NCBI RefSeq assembly: GCF_003261635.1 | Contig: NZ_QFXK01000004.1 | Span: 62,001-126,000 of the forward strand | DNA from: Kribbella monticola | Lineage (GTDB): Bacteria > Actinomycetota > Actinomycetes > Propionibacteriales > Kribbellaceae | Length of the DNA: 64,000 nucleotides | Direction of reading: 5' to 3' | Shown: piece by piece, positions 1-9,354 of the stretch | Layout: each line of letters opens with the position of its first letter | Numbering within the stretch: the stretch's first letter is position 1 | The notes under the pieces: model-generated | Told to the model about the DNA's origin: nothing | What the model saw: the letters and a program-made list of their open reading frames with translations, nothing else | Databases searched by the model: none | Made by a program: the position numbers and the translations under genes

Positions 1-3000
1 GTCCGTCACGGTGTAGAGGCCCGGCCAACCCTGGAAGTTGGTCGCGATCGTGCGGAACCGTGGGTTGTAGTCGGAATTGAGAGCTCCTGGCTGACCCGGA
101 TCGTTGCCGACGAAGCGGTACATGTTCGGGCAGGGCCCGGCCGGCACCGGACAGTTGTAGGTCCCGGTCGACGGCTCCAGCCCCTCGTACATGCCGTTGA
201 AGTCGGTGTGGACGGTGTCCATCAGCCGACCGGACCAGTCGTACAGCCCGACCGGGACGAAGGGCAGCCCCTGCGCCTCGCCGTAGTTGACGCTGCGCTT
301 GTCCAGCGTGAGCCCGAGGTCGTTCAGCGTGAGACCCCAGAAGTGCGTCGGGATCGGCACGTCGGTGAACAGGCTGAAGTTGGGCGCGGTCGCCTGGTTG
401 GCGCGCAGCCCCACCAGCTTGTCGACGCACGAGGGCCGCTCGTAGCCCTGGTACGGGCTGCCGCCACCGGCGTTGAAGTTCGCGTTGGTGACATCGACGG
501 TGTGCAACGGACCGGCACACGGCGAGATGATGCCTGCCTGCTGCGACGGCGGTTGGGCCGGCGGAGTCGGCGTGGCGTCAGGTGGTCCGGCAGGGTCGTT
601 CGCCGCGGCCGGAGTGGCCGGCGGGTAGTTCTCCTGCGGCAGGTAGGTGTCGCCGTCGAAGACGTTGACATCTTCTTCCTTCGTGGCCTGGTACATCGGC
701 TTGCCGTCGACCGGGTCGTTCGGAATGTCGACCGACACGATGTAGTCGCGAGCAGGCAGATCCTGCTCGGTCCCAGCCGGCAACGGCGCGTACATCGCCA
801 GCCCGTCCGGGTTGTGCACCGTGTCCGTGGGCGGGTAGAGGTTGATCTTCGAGGTTGCGAACCCGTAGTTGCCGTTGACCGTCTGGCTGCCGCCGGCGCT
901 GTCGCTGGCTCCCACCGCGAGCCCCATCATCGGCGCCTCGACGCACATCGCGTTCGCAGCCGGCCCGAAGGCGGGCAACGCCTGCTGGTCGGTGAGCGGC
1001 GTGTTGTTGTACTGACGTGCGGTGCACCCTCGTGGCGGCTGCCACTTCTCCGAGGTGTAGGAGTCCTGCACCTCCGGTCCCTTGACGAACGCCCCGTACT
1101 GCGGGTTGTCAGTCATGCCGCCGTTGCCGTCCGGGATCTGTTTCGGCTCGGTCTGGTACCCCTGCCGGCAGAGCTCGGCCGGCGTGGCGTCGGTGCAGGC
1201 CAGCGGCACGTAGAGCTTCACCGGTACGTCGGGGATGCCGGGCTGGTACGGCTCGGTCGCCGCCATCGCCGGGTCGAGCTCGTTGCGGGTGGTGTCGTAG
1301 GTGACCGTACCGACGATGCCGCCGTTCGTACCGGGGTCGTAGGGCTGCACACCCCAGTCGATCTGGCCGCTGAGGCCGATGATCGGCAGGAAGTCGAGGT
1401 CGACCAGGCTGCCCAGCTGGGTCGTCGCCTTGGTCTCGTTGGCGCCCTTGTAGGTGATGCCGGTGGTCTTGTAACGGGTGTTGAAGGCTTCCAGCACCAG
1501 CCACTTGCCGAGCGGATAGGTTTCCCTGATGTCGTAGTTGCCGTTGACATCGGTTGTGGCCGTGTTCGTGTACTGGTCCATCAGTGAGTTGTCGCGTTCG
1601 CGGACGGTCAGTGCGAAGCTGGGCACGGCCCGCTCGCCGGTGTCCTGCTTACCGTTGCCGTTGGCATCGATGAAGACCTTGCCGTGCAGGTGGCTGAACC
1701 AGCCGACCAGCATCTCGTTGCCGACATCGGTCACGTCGCCGTTGTGCACCTCGACGTTGAAGCTCCATAGGATGTAGTCCTGGTCGTCGTCCCACAAGGT
1801 CAGCTGATAGGTGCCGTCCGGGACGTTCTTGATGTCGAAGCTGCCGTCCGCCGCGCCTCGTCCGACGAACACGGCCGCATCGCCGGCGTCGAGATCGGAC
1901 AGGGCGACCCACGGATTGGCGATCGGGCCGTCGGACTTGGCGCCGGCGAAACCTGTCTCCGGTACGACCTGGCCGTTCTGACCGCCGATGTAGGGCAGGC
2001 CGGCGATCACGACGCCCTTGATCTCACCCGTCGGCAGGGGGGCGGGCCGCGGCGGGAGTCCCCGGGTCCGGACGAAGCCGAACTGGACCGACGGCACCAG
2101 TTCGGCGCCACGCGTCTGCTCGGTGTCGTAGCCGGTCTCGCCTTCCTGCTGCCAGATGTCGTGGTCGTGGCCGCCTTCGAGGGTGGTGGTCTGCACCCAC
2201 TGGTAGGTCTGGCCGGGGGCCGGCGCCGGTGGCGTGACCGTCGCGGCGTACCGGTTCGGGCCCATGTTCGGGATGACGATCTGGCCGGTCGAGTTGCTGG
2301 TGCACTTACCGGTCGAGCGGGCCGTGTCGACGATCGGCTTGTTGTTCGCGTCGAACAGCATCGGCCCGGTGCCATTGGCGTTCTGGTGCCGGTAGACCGT
2401 GCAGAGCGCGTTGCCGTAGTAGTCCGTGCTGACCAGACCGAGCACATCGGTGAGGCTGGCACTGAATCCCGCCAGCCCTTGCTCAGCGTCCATCTCGTAG
2501 GTTCCGTCGACCGGAAGATTGTCGTTGAAGACCTGGATCCGCAGCGTGGTGAGCGGCAGCGGGGTCGGGTTCATCCGGACCACCGTGTGGGTGGTCGCAC
2601 CGGAGGTGACGGTGAAGTGCTGGCCGTCGATCTTGAAGCCGTCGGCGGTCACCGAGATCAGGTACTTGCCGGCCGGCAGGTTGTCCAGCGCCTTGGTGTC
2701 GTTCAGATCCGCCTCGGTGCCCTGGGCAACGATCGGCGCGAAGCCAGAGGTGTTCCGGGTGGACGGCCAGGGACAGGTGTCGGCGTAGTCCGGATCGCTG
2801 GACCCGCCGGGCGCGGTGCTCGGCAGACAGCGGTCGGTGAGCTGGTTGGCCGCCGTACCGGGATCGCCCGTGTCATCGACGTTGATCAGCCATTTGTACT
2901 GCGTGACCGGATCGTTCTCGTGAACGAAGCCCGGTCCTGAGTTCACCGACCGCGCGCTGGCCACATGCAGCGTGAGACTGCCCGGACCAGCCGCGGCGGC

Positions 3001-3108
3001 GGGTCTCGCGGTACCGGCCAGCTGTGCTGCCGACAGGACTGCCGCCAGCAGGCTGACGACGACCAGCGCCCGCAGCGAACGCCCTCTGGATGTCAAGTGA
3101 TGAGTCAC
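1..3108 (-). CDS. Large secreted SdrD-B/carboxypeptidase-regulatory-like protein (3' end outside window)
   Basis: Open reading frame of 1036 residues with no stop before the window edge, so the C-terminus is missing. The GTG start at 3108 is preceded by a strong AGGGGGAGGGG ribosome-binding site. Residues 1-40 form a Sec signal peptide (Arg-rich n-region, LVVVSLLAAVL core, AAA-type cleavage site). Around residue 475 there is a classic SdrD B-type/prealbumin-like motif (FIDANGNGKQD followed by TTDVNGNYD), and similar 'DGSFDIKNVPDGTYQL' segments recur, so the protein is probably a string of beta-sandwich modules. Low Lys, rich in Asp, Asn and Pro, with scattered Cys pairs. Likely exported and surface or extracellular; no catalytic motif recognised. 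Function unknown; a structural or adhesive role is inference. Confidence 0.85.
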   Translation of the reverse strand, partial: MTHHLTSRGRSLRALVVVSLLAAVLSAAQLAGTARPAAAAGPGSLTLHVASARSVNSGPGFVHENDPVTQYKWLINVDDTGDPGTAANQLTDRCLPSTAPGGSSDPDYADTCPWPSTRNTSGFAPIVAQGTEADLNDTKALDNLPAGKYLISVTADGFKIDGQHFTVTSGATTHTVVRMNPTPLPLTTLRIQVFNDNLPVDGTYEMDAEQGLAGFSASLTDVLGLVSTDYYGNALCTVYRHQNANGTGPMLFDANNKPIVDTARSTGKCTSNSTGQIVIPNMGPNRYAATVTPPAPAPGQTYQWVQTTTLEGGHDHDIWQQEGETGYDTEQTRGAELVPSVQFGFVRTRGLPPRPAPLPTGEIKGVVIAGLPYIGGQNGQVVPETGFAGAKSDGPIANPWVALSDLDAGDAAVFVGRGAADGSFDIKNVPDGTYQLTLWDDDQDYILWSFNVEVHNGDVTDVGNEMLVGWFSHLHGKVFIDANGNGKQDTGERAVPSFALTVRERDNSLMDQYTNTATTDVNGNYDIRETYPLGKWLVLEAFNTRYKTTGITYKGANETKATTQLGSLVDLDFLPIIGLSGQIDWGVQPYDPGTNGGIVGTVTYDTTRNELDPAMAATEPYQPGIPDVPVKLYVPLACTDATPAELCRQGYQTEPKQIPDGNGGMTDNPQYGAFVKGPEVQDSYTSEKWQPPRGCTARQYNNTPLTDQQALPAFGPAANAMCVEAPMMGLAVGASDSAGGSQTVNGNYGFATSKINLYPPTDTVHNPDGLAMYAPLPAGTEQDLPARDYIVSVDIPNDPVDGKPMYQATKEEDVNVFDGDTYLPQENYPPATPAAANDPAGPPDATPTPPAQPPSQQAGIISPCAGPLHTVDVTNANFNAGGGSPYQGYERPSCVDKLVGLRANQATAPNFSLFTDVPIPTHFWGLTLNDLGLTLDKRSVNYGEAQGLPFVPVGLYDWSGRLMDTVHTDFNGMYEGLEPSTGTYNCPVPAGPCPNMYRFVGNDPGQPGALNSDYNPRFRTIATNFQGWPGLYTVTD

Positions 3109-3212
3109 GACCCCTCCCCCTCTTACCCCGACTCGCGTGCGTCACCCCACGCGACGGTTGTCGACCGCAACACTGCGGCTGGCAAGAGGGTCAGAGGACC
3201 TTCATGAAGGCA

Positions 3213-3230
3213 CTGTCATTTATCTGTCAT
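3213..3230. promoter_or_regulatory. CTGTCAT direct repeat, 11-bp period, upstream of the secreted-protein gene
   Basis: Two perfect CTGTCAT heptamers separated by TTAT (3213-3219 and 3224-3230). A heptamer direct repeat with an 11-bp period is the usual geometry for dimeric OmpR/PhoP-family response regulators. It lies about 105 bp upstream of the GTG start of the large secreted protein. The assignment to a regulator family is inference from geometry only. Confidence 0.35.
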
Positions 3231-3377
3231 CCAGCGCCCGGCCAGCGGGCGCCGATGCGGCTGTACGCAGGTCGCCGGCTGGCGGGCTCGGCAGACACTG
3301 GATTCGCGAACCGGCGCCGCACGCCTTGCCGGACCATCCGCACCACAGGGGAGCCATGGCGGATTTGCGGTCCGCAG

Positions 3378-3872
3378 CTACTGTGACCGCTGAGCCCAGT
3401 CGCTCCAGCTGGCCTTCGCGCCGGAATCGCCGATTCTGATGATGTCGTAGACAGCCGCACCGGAGACGATGATCGCGACCAGGCCCACGGCAGCGGTCAC
3501 GCGGCCCGAGGTGGGAGCCAGATACGTGCGCTTCGTTGGTGTATTGCCGTTGGCTTCTCTTTGCCGCCACCAGACGATCAGCGCCAGGGCAGCAACTGCG
3601 ATCGCGGCGTAGATCGCGGTGTCGCCGAGCTCAGCGTGGCGATGGATCAGTGCGTTGGGCGCGAGGCGATGCTCGAGCCACTCCCCCGCGCTGGTCGTGA
3701 TCGGGACCAGTATTACGACCAGCACCCCCAGGAACGCGTTGGGCCCTGCCAGCCGGCGCCGCACTGCCGGCCAGAATGCGGTCAGCACCAGAAGTGCAGC
3801 CGACAAGGGCAGGAGCACGACGATCGCGTGGACCAGGAGCACATGGGCAGGGAGACCATTGACTGTCTGCAT
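3378..3872 (-). CDS. DUF2231-family membrane protein
   Basis: 164 residues. Starts at ATG 3872 rather than the TTG one codon earlier, because GAAGGA lies at the right distance. The N-terminal signature (VNGLPAHVLLVHAIVVLLP) is the DUF2231 hallmark. About four hydrophobic helices can be seen (roughly residues 10-32, 43-62, 81-99 and 122-144), and the family's C-terminal IRIGDSGAKA motif is present. DUF2231 proteins are small integral membrane proteins of unknown biochemical role, often near redox or heme genes; nothing nearby supports that here. It is transcribed toward the large secreted protein gene, 269 bp away, so probably a separate unit. Confident in family, not in function. Confidence 0.85.
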   Translation of the reverse strand: MQTVNGLPAHVLLVHAIVVLLPLSAALLVLTAFWPAVRRRLAGPNAFLGVLVVILVPITTSAGEWLEHRLAPNALIHRHAELGDTAIYAAIAVAALALIVWWRQREANGNTPTKRTYLAPTSGRVTAAVGLVAIIVSGAAVYDIIRIGDSGAKASWSDWAQRSQ

Positions 3873-4009
3873 CAAATTCCTTCGACTCTTGATCCGGAGT
3901 CGCCACGCTCGCAGACGGTTCTTGGAGCTTTCTTGGAGGGCTCTTCAACCCCGCCCGTTGGCAACGTCCGGATCGGGCTCCAGCGGGGTACGAACGCATC
4001 GCTCGCTGG

Positions 4010-4299
4010 ACGCGATCACCCGACGTCGCGAACCCGAACCCCCGCCTCTGCAAGTGATCCGTCAGCAACGACCAACCATCAGGCGCATAACCAACCTTCC
4101 ACCCAAACCCAGGCATAGCGACCTTCTCCAACCCCCGCTCCCGAAGAAACTCCACCGGCCAACCATCCGTTGCCCGCAGCAACTCCCGCCGGAAGAACTG
4201 GCCAGCCTCAACATTGGCCCGCACCAACCGCTCCCGCTCTTCCTTCGAGACCTCAAACCCCGGATCAACAACCTCACCCACAGCAACCTCCACCCGCAA
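4010..4299 (-). pseudogene. DnaG/primase-like relic
   Basis: Translation of this stretch contains FLRERGLEKVAMPGFGW, then VGYAPDGWSLLTDHLQRRGF, which matches the conserved helical segment of DnaG-type primases just before the TOPRIM domain (YL-RGL....FGLGYAP-GW..L..HL...GF). Neither a zinc-binding domain before it nor a TOPRIM domain after it can be seen. The frame has a stop codon just upstream (4321-4323) and runs downstream into sequence antisense to the DUF2231 gene. I read it as a decayed fragment of a replication gene of a mobile element. A short intact gene with a TTG start cannot be excluded. Confidence 0.4.
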
Positions 4300-4502
4300 C
4301 CATGGACGTTGCGTCGAAGATCACCGCCAAACCTCATCACCAGAACCCGGTTCTCCAGTTCACGGACCTCACTTGCCGTGCTCCACGCCGGCCAGACGGG
4401 AGGAATCGAAAGCCAAGCGCAGGGCCGCGCCTTCACTGTGACGATTCGACATCCCACACTGGGAGGGGAGGCACCCGTTTGCCTCTGCAAACAGTGCGCT
4501 CC

Positions 4503-4603
4503 GGCCATCAAGTTGAGACTGTTGGTCGGTTCATCGAGGAGCAGGACGTCCCCTCCCTGGAGCAGCTGGGGCCGCCAGAACAAGTGGGATGACCTGGATC
4601 TGC
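4503..4603 (-). pseudogene. ABC-F ATPase relic (Walker B fragment)
   Basis: A short stretch translates to QLLQGGDVLLLDEPTNSLNL, which is the Walker B/D-loop region of antibiotic-resistance-type ABC-F ATPases (usually LLLDEPTNNLDL). No Walker A or second ABC domain surrounds it in any frame, so only about 20 residues of similarity remain. Together with the primase-like relic just downstream it fills the 776-bp gap between the DUF2231 gene and the alpha/beta hydrolase with degraded coding sequence; I see no intact gene in that gap. Confidence 0.4.
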
Positions 4604-4648
4604 TTGCGCGGTGCCTAATCGGTCTTCCCGCACCACCTCGCGGGCCTC

Positions 4649-5482
4649 TCAGTGTTCGCTGCTGAAGAACCGTAGCAACAGTGGGCCGATGGTCTGTGGG
4701 TCGACGACGTGATCCGGCCCGTCGAGGGTCTCCCGTTGAGCGTGGGGTAGTAGGTCTGCAAGCTGGTCGGCTGCGCGGTCGAAAAAGTCCGAGGGCAGGC
4801 CTGCCATGTAGGGGACCGTGATCGGTCCTCCGGTGGTGACCAGGACCGGTTGGGTGACCGTTGCCAGTCGATCGGTCGGCAATTGGTAGCGGTTGTGGAA
4901 GACGCTGTCGTGGACCAGCGTGGGCGCGAGGGCGACCGAATCCGCCCAATGCGACGTCTGCTTGCCTGCCGCTTTCCTGGCCGCGATGTTGTCGTCGGAA
5001 GCGCCGGACAGGCGCATGAACAGTTCGAGAACCTCCTCGTCTCGCCCGGCGTCGAAGGCGCGTCGGGTGTCCGCGATGTACTCCTCGAATCGCGCGCGTA
5101 TGTCGTCCCCGACCGCGTAGGGCACCTCCCACACGGCGATCGTGTCGATGGCTGACCCGGCCGCGGCGGCTTCCAGCGCCAGCGCGCCACCAGAGGACGC
5201 CCCGAACAGGTGTGCCGAGCCACCCGCCTCCGCGATCAACGCATCCAGGTCCTCGATCTCTCTTTCCACGGCGTAGGGCTCGGTGAAGCCGCTCGCGCCG
5301 CGTCCCCGACGGGCATAGTTGTAGACCGTGAAGTGCTCGACGAGAGCAGGTACCAAGGCAGCGTTCTCCGCTCCGTCGTCCAGCGCGCCGCCTACCAGGA
5401 CGACAGCCGGGCCACTTCCCTTCCGGTCGTAGGCGATCGTGGTGCCATCGTTTGATGTCACGCGAAAGTCCATCTCGTTCAT
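4649..5482 (-). CDS. Alpha/beta hydrolase
   Basis: 277 residues, normal for a single-domain alpha/beta hydrolase. The nucleophile elbow GASSGG is at residues 94-99 (Ser96), an oxyanion-side VGGALDD segment follows strand 3, and the C-terminal DHVVD supplies the likely catalytic His258. No signal peptide, so cytoplasmic. ATG at 5482 has GGAG five bases upstream. It starts 27 bp after the DoxX-like gene and is probably co-transcribed with it. The substrate cannot be told; peroxidase-like or esterase activity are both possible for this clade. Confidence 0.85.
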   Translation of the reverse strand: MNEMDFRVTSNDGTTIAYDRKGSGPAVVLVGGALDDGAENAALVPALVEHFTVYNYARRGRGASGFTEPYAVEREIEDLDALIAEAGGSAHLFGASSGGALALEAAAAGSAIDTIAVWEVPYAVGDDIRARFEEYIADTRRAFDAGRDEEVLELFMRLSGASDDNIAARKAAGKQTSHWADSVALAPTLVHDSVFHNRYQLPTDRLATVTQPVLVTTGGPITVPYMAGLPSDFFDRAADQLADLLPHAQRETLDGPDHVVDPQTIGPLLLRFFSSEH

Positions 5483-5509
5483 CTCACATCTCCGTTCGAG
5501 AGGTTTGTC

Positions 5510-5932
5510 TCAGCGCCTGAGCAGCGTGCCGATGACGGCCTCGGTGCGCGACCACCGCGCCCTTGCGATCACGGCCGCCACGACGAGACAGGCGAGCGGC
5601 AGCCAAGGGCTCTGCTCGAGCACGAACAGATCGGTGATGACAGCACCGGTCAGCAATGCCGCCAACCCGAGACTGGCCAGGCCCGCCAGAGCCGGGATCA
5701 GGAGTCCAACCCCTCCCGCGACCTCCAGCGCTCCGACCAGGTACCGGAGCCACTGGCCAGCCCCGATGTCGGCGAACATGTCCACCATGACCGGATCGCC
5801 GGCGAGCTTCGAGATTCCGCCGCCGGCGATGATCGCCGCCAGCACGACTTGCAGAATCCAGACCCCGATGCTGCTCGCCCGCCCGGGCGTGTGCGCAACG
5901 GTTTCCGAGTTGTTCTTGGGGATGGTGCTCAT
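5510..5932 (-). CDS. DoxX-like membrane protein
   Basis: 140 residues, start at ATG 5932 with AAGGAG nine bases upstream; an in-frame upstream extension lacks a ribosome-binding site. Four membrane helices are evident (about residues 24-42, 52-72, 78-98 and 103-123), with the DoxX-type LxAxFxxxGxxKL-like first helix (VLAAIIAGGGISKLAGDP). DoxX proteins are four-helix quinone-linked or redox-related membrane proteins of poorly defined role. It lies 103 bp downstream of the ABC-2 permease gene on the same strand and just ahead of the hydrolase, so it may be part of the same PadR-controlled region. Confidence 0.8.
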   Translation of the reverse strand: MSTIPKNNSETVAHTPGRASSIGVWILQVVLAAIIAGGGISKLAGDPVMVDMFADIGAGQWLRYLVGALEVAGGVGLLIPALAGLASLGLAALLTGAVITDLFVLEQSPWLPLACLVVAAVIARARWSRTEAVIGTLLRR

Positions 5933-6035
5933 TCGGCTCTCCTTGTCGTGTCCGGGCCTGGTACCGGTGATGGCGTTGGCCGATTGGGCCGGGTTGTCGG
6001 AGCTGATTTCGACCAAGTGCTCGCGGTAGCGGCAT

Positions 6036-6881
6036 CTACTTCTTGTTGCGGTAGAGGACCATGGTGATGGGACCGAAGACCGCGACGAGAAGTACGGACG
6101 AGACGAGCACCCAGCCGATTTCCCCGGCGGGCACCGAGCCGTCCATCAGGCCGCGTACCACGGTCGCCAGGTGGCTGATCGGGTTGACCTCGACGACCGC
6201 CTGCATCCACCTGGGCATCGTCTTCGGGTCCACGAAGATGTTGCTCACGAACGTCAGCGGGAACATCACCATCATGCTGACCCCCGCCACCGAGTTCGGC
6301 GTGCGCAGGATCAGGCTGAGCATCGTCCACAGCCACGACAGGCAGAACGAGAACACCAGCAGGAGCGCGACCGACAGCACCACGCCGACGGCGCCACCCT
6401 CCGGCCGGAACCCCAGGACCAGTCCGAGCGTGATCACGATCGCCGACCCGATCGAGTAGCGCATCACATCGCCGAGCAGGGCGCCGACCAGCGGCGACGG
6501 TCGCCACACCGGAAGTGACCTGAACCTGTCGAACACCCCCTTCTGGATGTCGGTGTTCAGCGTTATGCCGGTGTTCATGGTGATCATGACGTTCGCCTGC
6601 ACCAGGATGCCCGGCAGCAGGAACTGCAGGTACTCCTGAGTCGACCCGGCGAGCGCGCCACCGAACAGGTAGGTGAACATCAGCGTGAACATGATCGGGA
6701 ACATGGTCACGTCGACGAGCTGCTCGGGCACGTGTTTGATCTTCAGCAAAGCGCGCCAGCCGAACGTCAGCGAGGTGAGCACCGGGCCGGGGCGCGACGG
6801 CCGCTCGCCGGCCAACAGCACACTGCGCAGCGCGTCCTCGGTGACCGGCGCCGACGCCTGTTCCGCGGTCGTGGCATTCAT
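6036..6881 (-). CDS. ABC-2 type drug efflux permease (DrrB-like)
   Basis: 281 residues with a cytoplasmic N-terminus of about 50 residues and six hydrophobic segments. Motifs typical of the DrrB/ABC-2 family are visible, including [23 protein letters not shown] and the C-terminal [14 protein letters not shown]. Its start overlaps the end of the ATPase gene by 4 bp (ATGA), so the two are translationally coupled and should form one exporter. DrrAB-type transporters export hydrophobic compounds such as anthracyclines; the real substrate here is unknown. Confidence 0.9.
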   Translation of the reverse strand: MNATTAEQASAPVTEDALRSVLLAGERPSRPGPVLTSLTFGWRALLKIKHVPEQLVDVTMFPIMFTLMFTYLFGGALAGSTQEYLQFLLPGILVQANVMITMNTGITLNTDIQKGVFDRFRSLPVWRPSPLVGALLGDVMRYSIGSAIVITLGLVLGFRPEGGAVGVVLSVALLLVFSFCLSWLWTMLSLILRTPNSVAGVSMMVMFPLTFVSNIFVDPKTMPRWMQAVVEVNPISHLATVVRGLMDGSVPAGEIGWVLVSSVLLVAVFGPITMVLYRNKK

Positions 6882-7831
6882 GCGGCATCCTCCTCGGCGG
6901 CGTGTCCGGTCAGGGTGAGGAACACCTCGTCCAGGCTCGGCTGACCGAGCGCGAACTCGGTGACGTCGATGCCGCTGCGGGACAGCTCGGCCAGGGCGCG
7001 GGCGACCCGCTCGGGGTCGGAGATCCGCGCGGACAGCGCGGCCGGGTCAGCGGACGGCTCGGCCGGCACCTCGAGGACGCCGGCGAGGACCCGCTCTGCC
7101 TCGGCCCGCTGCTCGGGCGCACGTAGCCGTACGTGCAGCGAGCCGGCACCGACCGATGCCTTGAGCTCGCCACTCGAGCCCTCGGCGATCACCTTCCCGT
7201 GGTCGATCACCGCGATCCGGTCGGCCAGCTGGTCGGCCTCGTCGAGGTACTGCGTGGTCAGCAACACGGTGGCGCCCTCGGCGACCATGCCCCTGACGAT
7301 CTCCCAGACCTGGTTCCTGCTGCGCGGGTCGAGCCCGGTCGTGGGCTCGTCGAGGAAGATCAGTTCGGGGGTGACGACCAGGCTCGCCGCGATGTCGATG
7401 CGCCTGCGCATCCCGCCGGAGTACTTCTTCACCTGCCGGTCGGCCGCCTCGGCAAGACCGAACGCGTCGAGCAGGTCGGCCGCCCGCTCCCTGCCTCGGC
7501 GGCGTGAGTAGCCGAGCAACCTGGCGAGCAGCAACAGGTTCTCCACCCCGGTGAGGTCCTCGTCGACCGACGCGAACTGCCCGGTCAGGCCCACCCTGCT
7601 CTGCACCGCCCGGGCGTCACGCACGACGTCGTAGCCGAGCACTTGCGCCTCTCCGGCATCGGGGCGCAGGAGCGTGGCCAGCATGCGAATCGTGGTGGTC
7701 TTGCCCGCCCCGTTCGGACCGAGCACGCCGTACACGCCCCCGGCGCTCACGGCCAGGTCCACACCGGCGACCGCGTGGGTCGTGCCGAAGCTCTTCTTCA
7801 ACCCGCTCGTCTCGATCGCGAGCTTTCCCAT
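6878..7831 (-). CDS. ABC transporter ATP-binding protein (DrrA-like)
   Basis: 317 residues from ATG 7831, which has AAGGA nine to ten bases upstream; the in-frame TTG at 7882 lies in the operator region and is unlikely. Walker [10 protein letters not shown] (38-46), Q-loop, signature YSGGMRRR, Walker [14 protein letters not shown], and the DrrA-type TTQYLDEAD switch with Gln where most ABC proteins have His. The last 90 residues are the DUF4162 domain found at the C-terminus of DrrA proteins. It energises the adjacent DrrB-like permease. PadR is encoded immediately upstream, a frequent arrangement for self-resistance or multidrug exporters. Confidence 0.93.
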   Translation of the reverse strand: MGKLAIETSGLKKSFGTTHAVAGVDLAVSAGGVYGVLGPNGAGKTTTIRMLATLLRPDAGEAQVLGYDVVRDARAVQSRVGLTGQFASVDEDLTGVENLLLLARLLGYSRRRGRERAADLLDAFGLAEAADRQVKKYSGGMRRRIDIAASLVVTPELIFLDEPTTGLDPRSRNQVWEIVRGMVAEGATVLLTTQYLDEADQLADRIAVIDHGKVIAEGSSGELKASVGAGSLHVRLRAPEQRAEAERVLAGVLEVPAEPSADPAALSARISDPERVARALAELSRSGIDVTEFALGQPSLDEVFLTLTGHAAEEDAA

Positions 7832-7874
7832 GGGTTCGAGTCCTTCTCTCGGTGTCGCGAACGGATTGAGTTCG

Positions 7875-7927
7875 CTAGTCAAATTTGATTACTTGACCAG
7901 AGTGCATGAGGAGGAAGGACTAGTCAA
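7875..7927. promoter_or_regulatory. Candidate PadR operator between padR-like gene and drrA-like gene
   Basis: AT-rich for this genome and full of related half-sites: CTAGTCAA at 7875 and again at 7920 (45-bp spacing), perfect palindrome TCAAATTTGA at 7879-7888, and inverted pair GTCAA-N10-TTGAC at 7878-7897. It sits between the end of the PadR gene and the ribosome-binding site of the exporter ATPase, where a PadR repressor would be expected to act. Binding is inference. Confidence 0.5.
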
Positions 7928-7933
7928 GTTTGT

Positions 7934-8527
7934 CTAGAAGCGCATCTTGAGGGGATCGGGGACCGTTCGCCACGAACCCGGATCATCGGCCATGGTGTAG
8001 GCGCCCTCAGACAGTCGTTTGCTCAAGCTCTTCGCCCACTCCAGTTCGGTGCGTGCGTGTCCCGCCCACAGTTCGGCCTGATCGCGGACGTGTTCGGGAA
8101 TGTCGGGGTTCGGGTTCTCCCGCCACTTGGCCTGCTCTACGAGCTCCGCTTCCAGGCGCACGACCCGCTCGTTAACGTGCGCGATGGCATCCGCCCTGGT
8201 CAGCATGGGCAACATGGCGATGGCCGCGTTGAGCATGTCCGGGTCGTGGGTGCGCCGCAGACCGACGCGGACCAGTTCGACTATCTCGTCACGTCCCCGA
8301 GCTGTCACGCGGTACAGAACGCGCTCCGGCCCGAAGTTGCCCGGCTCGGCGTGTTCGGTGAGGAGGTCATCAGCCGCCGCCTTCTTCAGCGCGTGATAAA
8401 TCGAGCCGGGCTTGATCTTGGCCCAAATCTCCGCACGCCAGCTCTGCAGTTCGGACCGCACCTGGTATCCATGCGCGCCGCCGGAGAGGTGCACGATACC
8501 GAGCACCAGGAGCTTCGTCGCCGACAT
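7934..8527 (-). CDS. PadR family transcriptional regulator
   Basis: 197 residues from ATG 8527, which is preceded by GGAGGGGG; longer in-frame starts lack a ribosome-binding site. N-terminal winged helix of PadR type (LLVLGIVHLSGGAHGYQV, then PGSIYHALKK and ERVLYRVTARGRDEI), followed by a C-terminal helical dimerisation region rich in Glu and Arg, as in the longer PadR-s1 proteins. PadR proteins normally repress an adjacent exporter and release DNA on binding the drug. The gene lies directly upstream of the DrrAB-like pair on the same strand with an operator-like region between. Confidence 0.9.
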   Translation of the reverse strand: MSATKLLVLGIVHLSGGAHGYQVRSELQSWRAEIWAKIKPGSIYHALKKAAADDLLTEHAEPGNFGPERVLYRVTARGRDEIVELVRVGLRRTHDPDMLNAAIAMLPMLTRADAIAHVNERVVRLEAELVEQAKWRENPNPDIPEHVRDQAELWAGHARTELEWAKSLSKRLSEGAYTMADDPGSWRTVPDPLKMRF

Positions 8528-9354
8528 GCGCCCCCTCCGCTCAATCTGCTCGGACTCGCTCCGCTTGCGCGCCCGCCAGGGTGGTGTCAACTCCCACCAA
8601 TACTAGGTGCCCTCCTGGTCCGGGTGGTGTCAGCACTGACCTACAAACGGTGCTGGTGGAGACCTCCAAAGCCACGCCCCTGCTCGACGGCAGCTCAACC
8701 GATGCGATCCCCAGAAGTTCAGTCAGAGCGTGGGCAGCCGAGCCTCAGCAAAAATACCCAACGCCGAGGATTCACTCTCCTCTACACCCGCGCCGTCCTC
8801 GTATAGCACCCTGATTGCCCTGGCCCAACGGTGCACGGCCCGCTGGTTGGACGCACATCTGAGGCCGTTTGCCAATCTGGTCGAGGCAGCCGACTGGCTC
8901 CAAACGCAGGCGGACACCAAGACCGACGAGCGGATCGACGCTTGAGGCCGCAGCTCGCCAGAACGCATTGAGTGAAGCGTGAGACCGCTCTGGATCGCCC
9001 GGTAACTGCAGATCCGTGACCCTCGCCAGAGTGGGCGCTGGTCCTCGATCAGCCCGTGGGCCTGGTTAGCCCTCGCGGCACCTCAATCCGCGCGAGAGAG
9101 GATCAGCGATGAGAACCAGTGCGCATCCACAGCGCGGATTCCCTTGCGGAAAACGGCTTTGAGGCATGAGAGATAACCAGCGAGCCCTTCAACTGAAAAT
9201 CACCAGTTTCATGGTTCGACGGTCACGGCGAGGTCCGGCCTGTCGATCGGAGTAAGCGTCATCGATCGACTCAGTCACTCGCAGTTGCGAGGGCAGAAGT
9301 CTTGAGGCCCCAAACGTCGAGCTCGGTCTGTGTTTGCGGGCCGAGGAGGCGACG
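8528..9354. other. 827-bp stretch without a confident gene
   Basis: Between the PadR gene and the integrase relic. It contains a short open frame on the + strand (8730-8945, 71 codons, ending LQTQADTKTDERIDA) with no ribosome-binding site and no recognisable family, two GTGGTGTCA repeats (8581, 8624), and otherwise nothing I can assign. No tRNA that could serve as the attachment site of the integrase was found. The stretch reads like eroded coding DNA. Confidence 0.4.

Noticed and set aside
208..2940. Long + strand open frames (such as 208-1587 and 2161-2940)
   Set aside because: They are mirror frames of the large secreted protein: Arg/Val/Gly-rich, no ribosome-binding site, no family. The minus strand has a signal peptide and an SdrD-B motif.
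3631..3989. Continuation of the primase-like frame
   Set aside because: This part is antisense to the DUF2231 gene and shows no primase similarity.
7826..7845. GGTTCGAGTCC resembling a tRNA T-arm
   Set aside because: No acceptor, anticodon or D-arm around it; it is the leader of the DrrA-like gene.
8730..8945. Short + strand frame of 71 codons
   Set aside because: No ribosome-binding site, no recognisable similarity; kept only as a note in the gene-free stretch.
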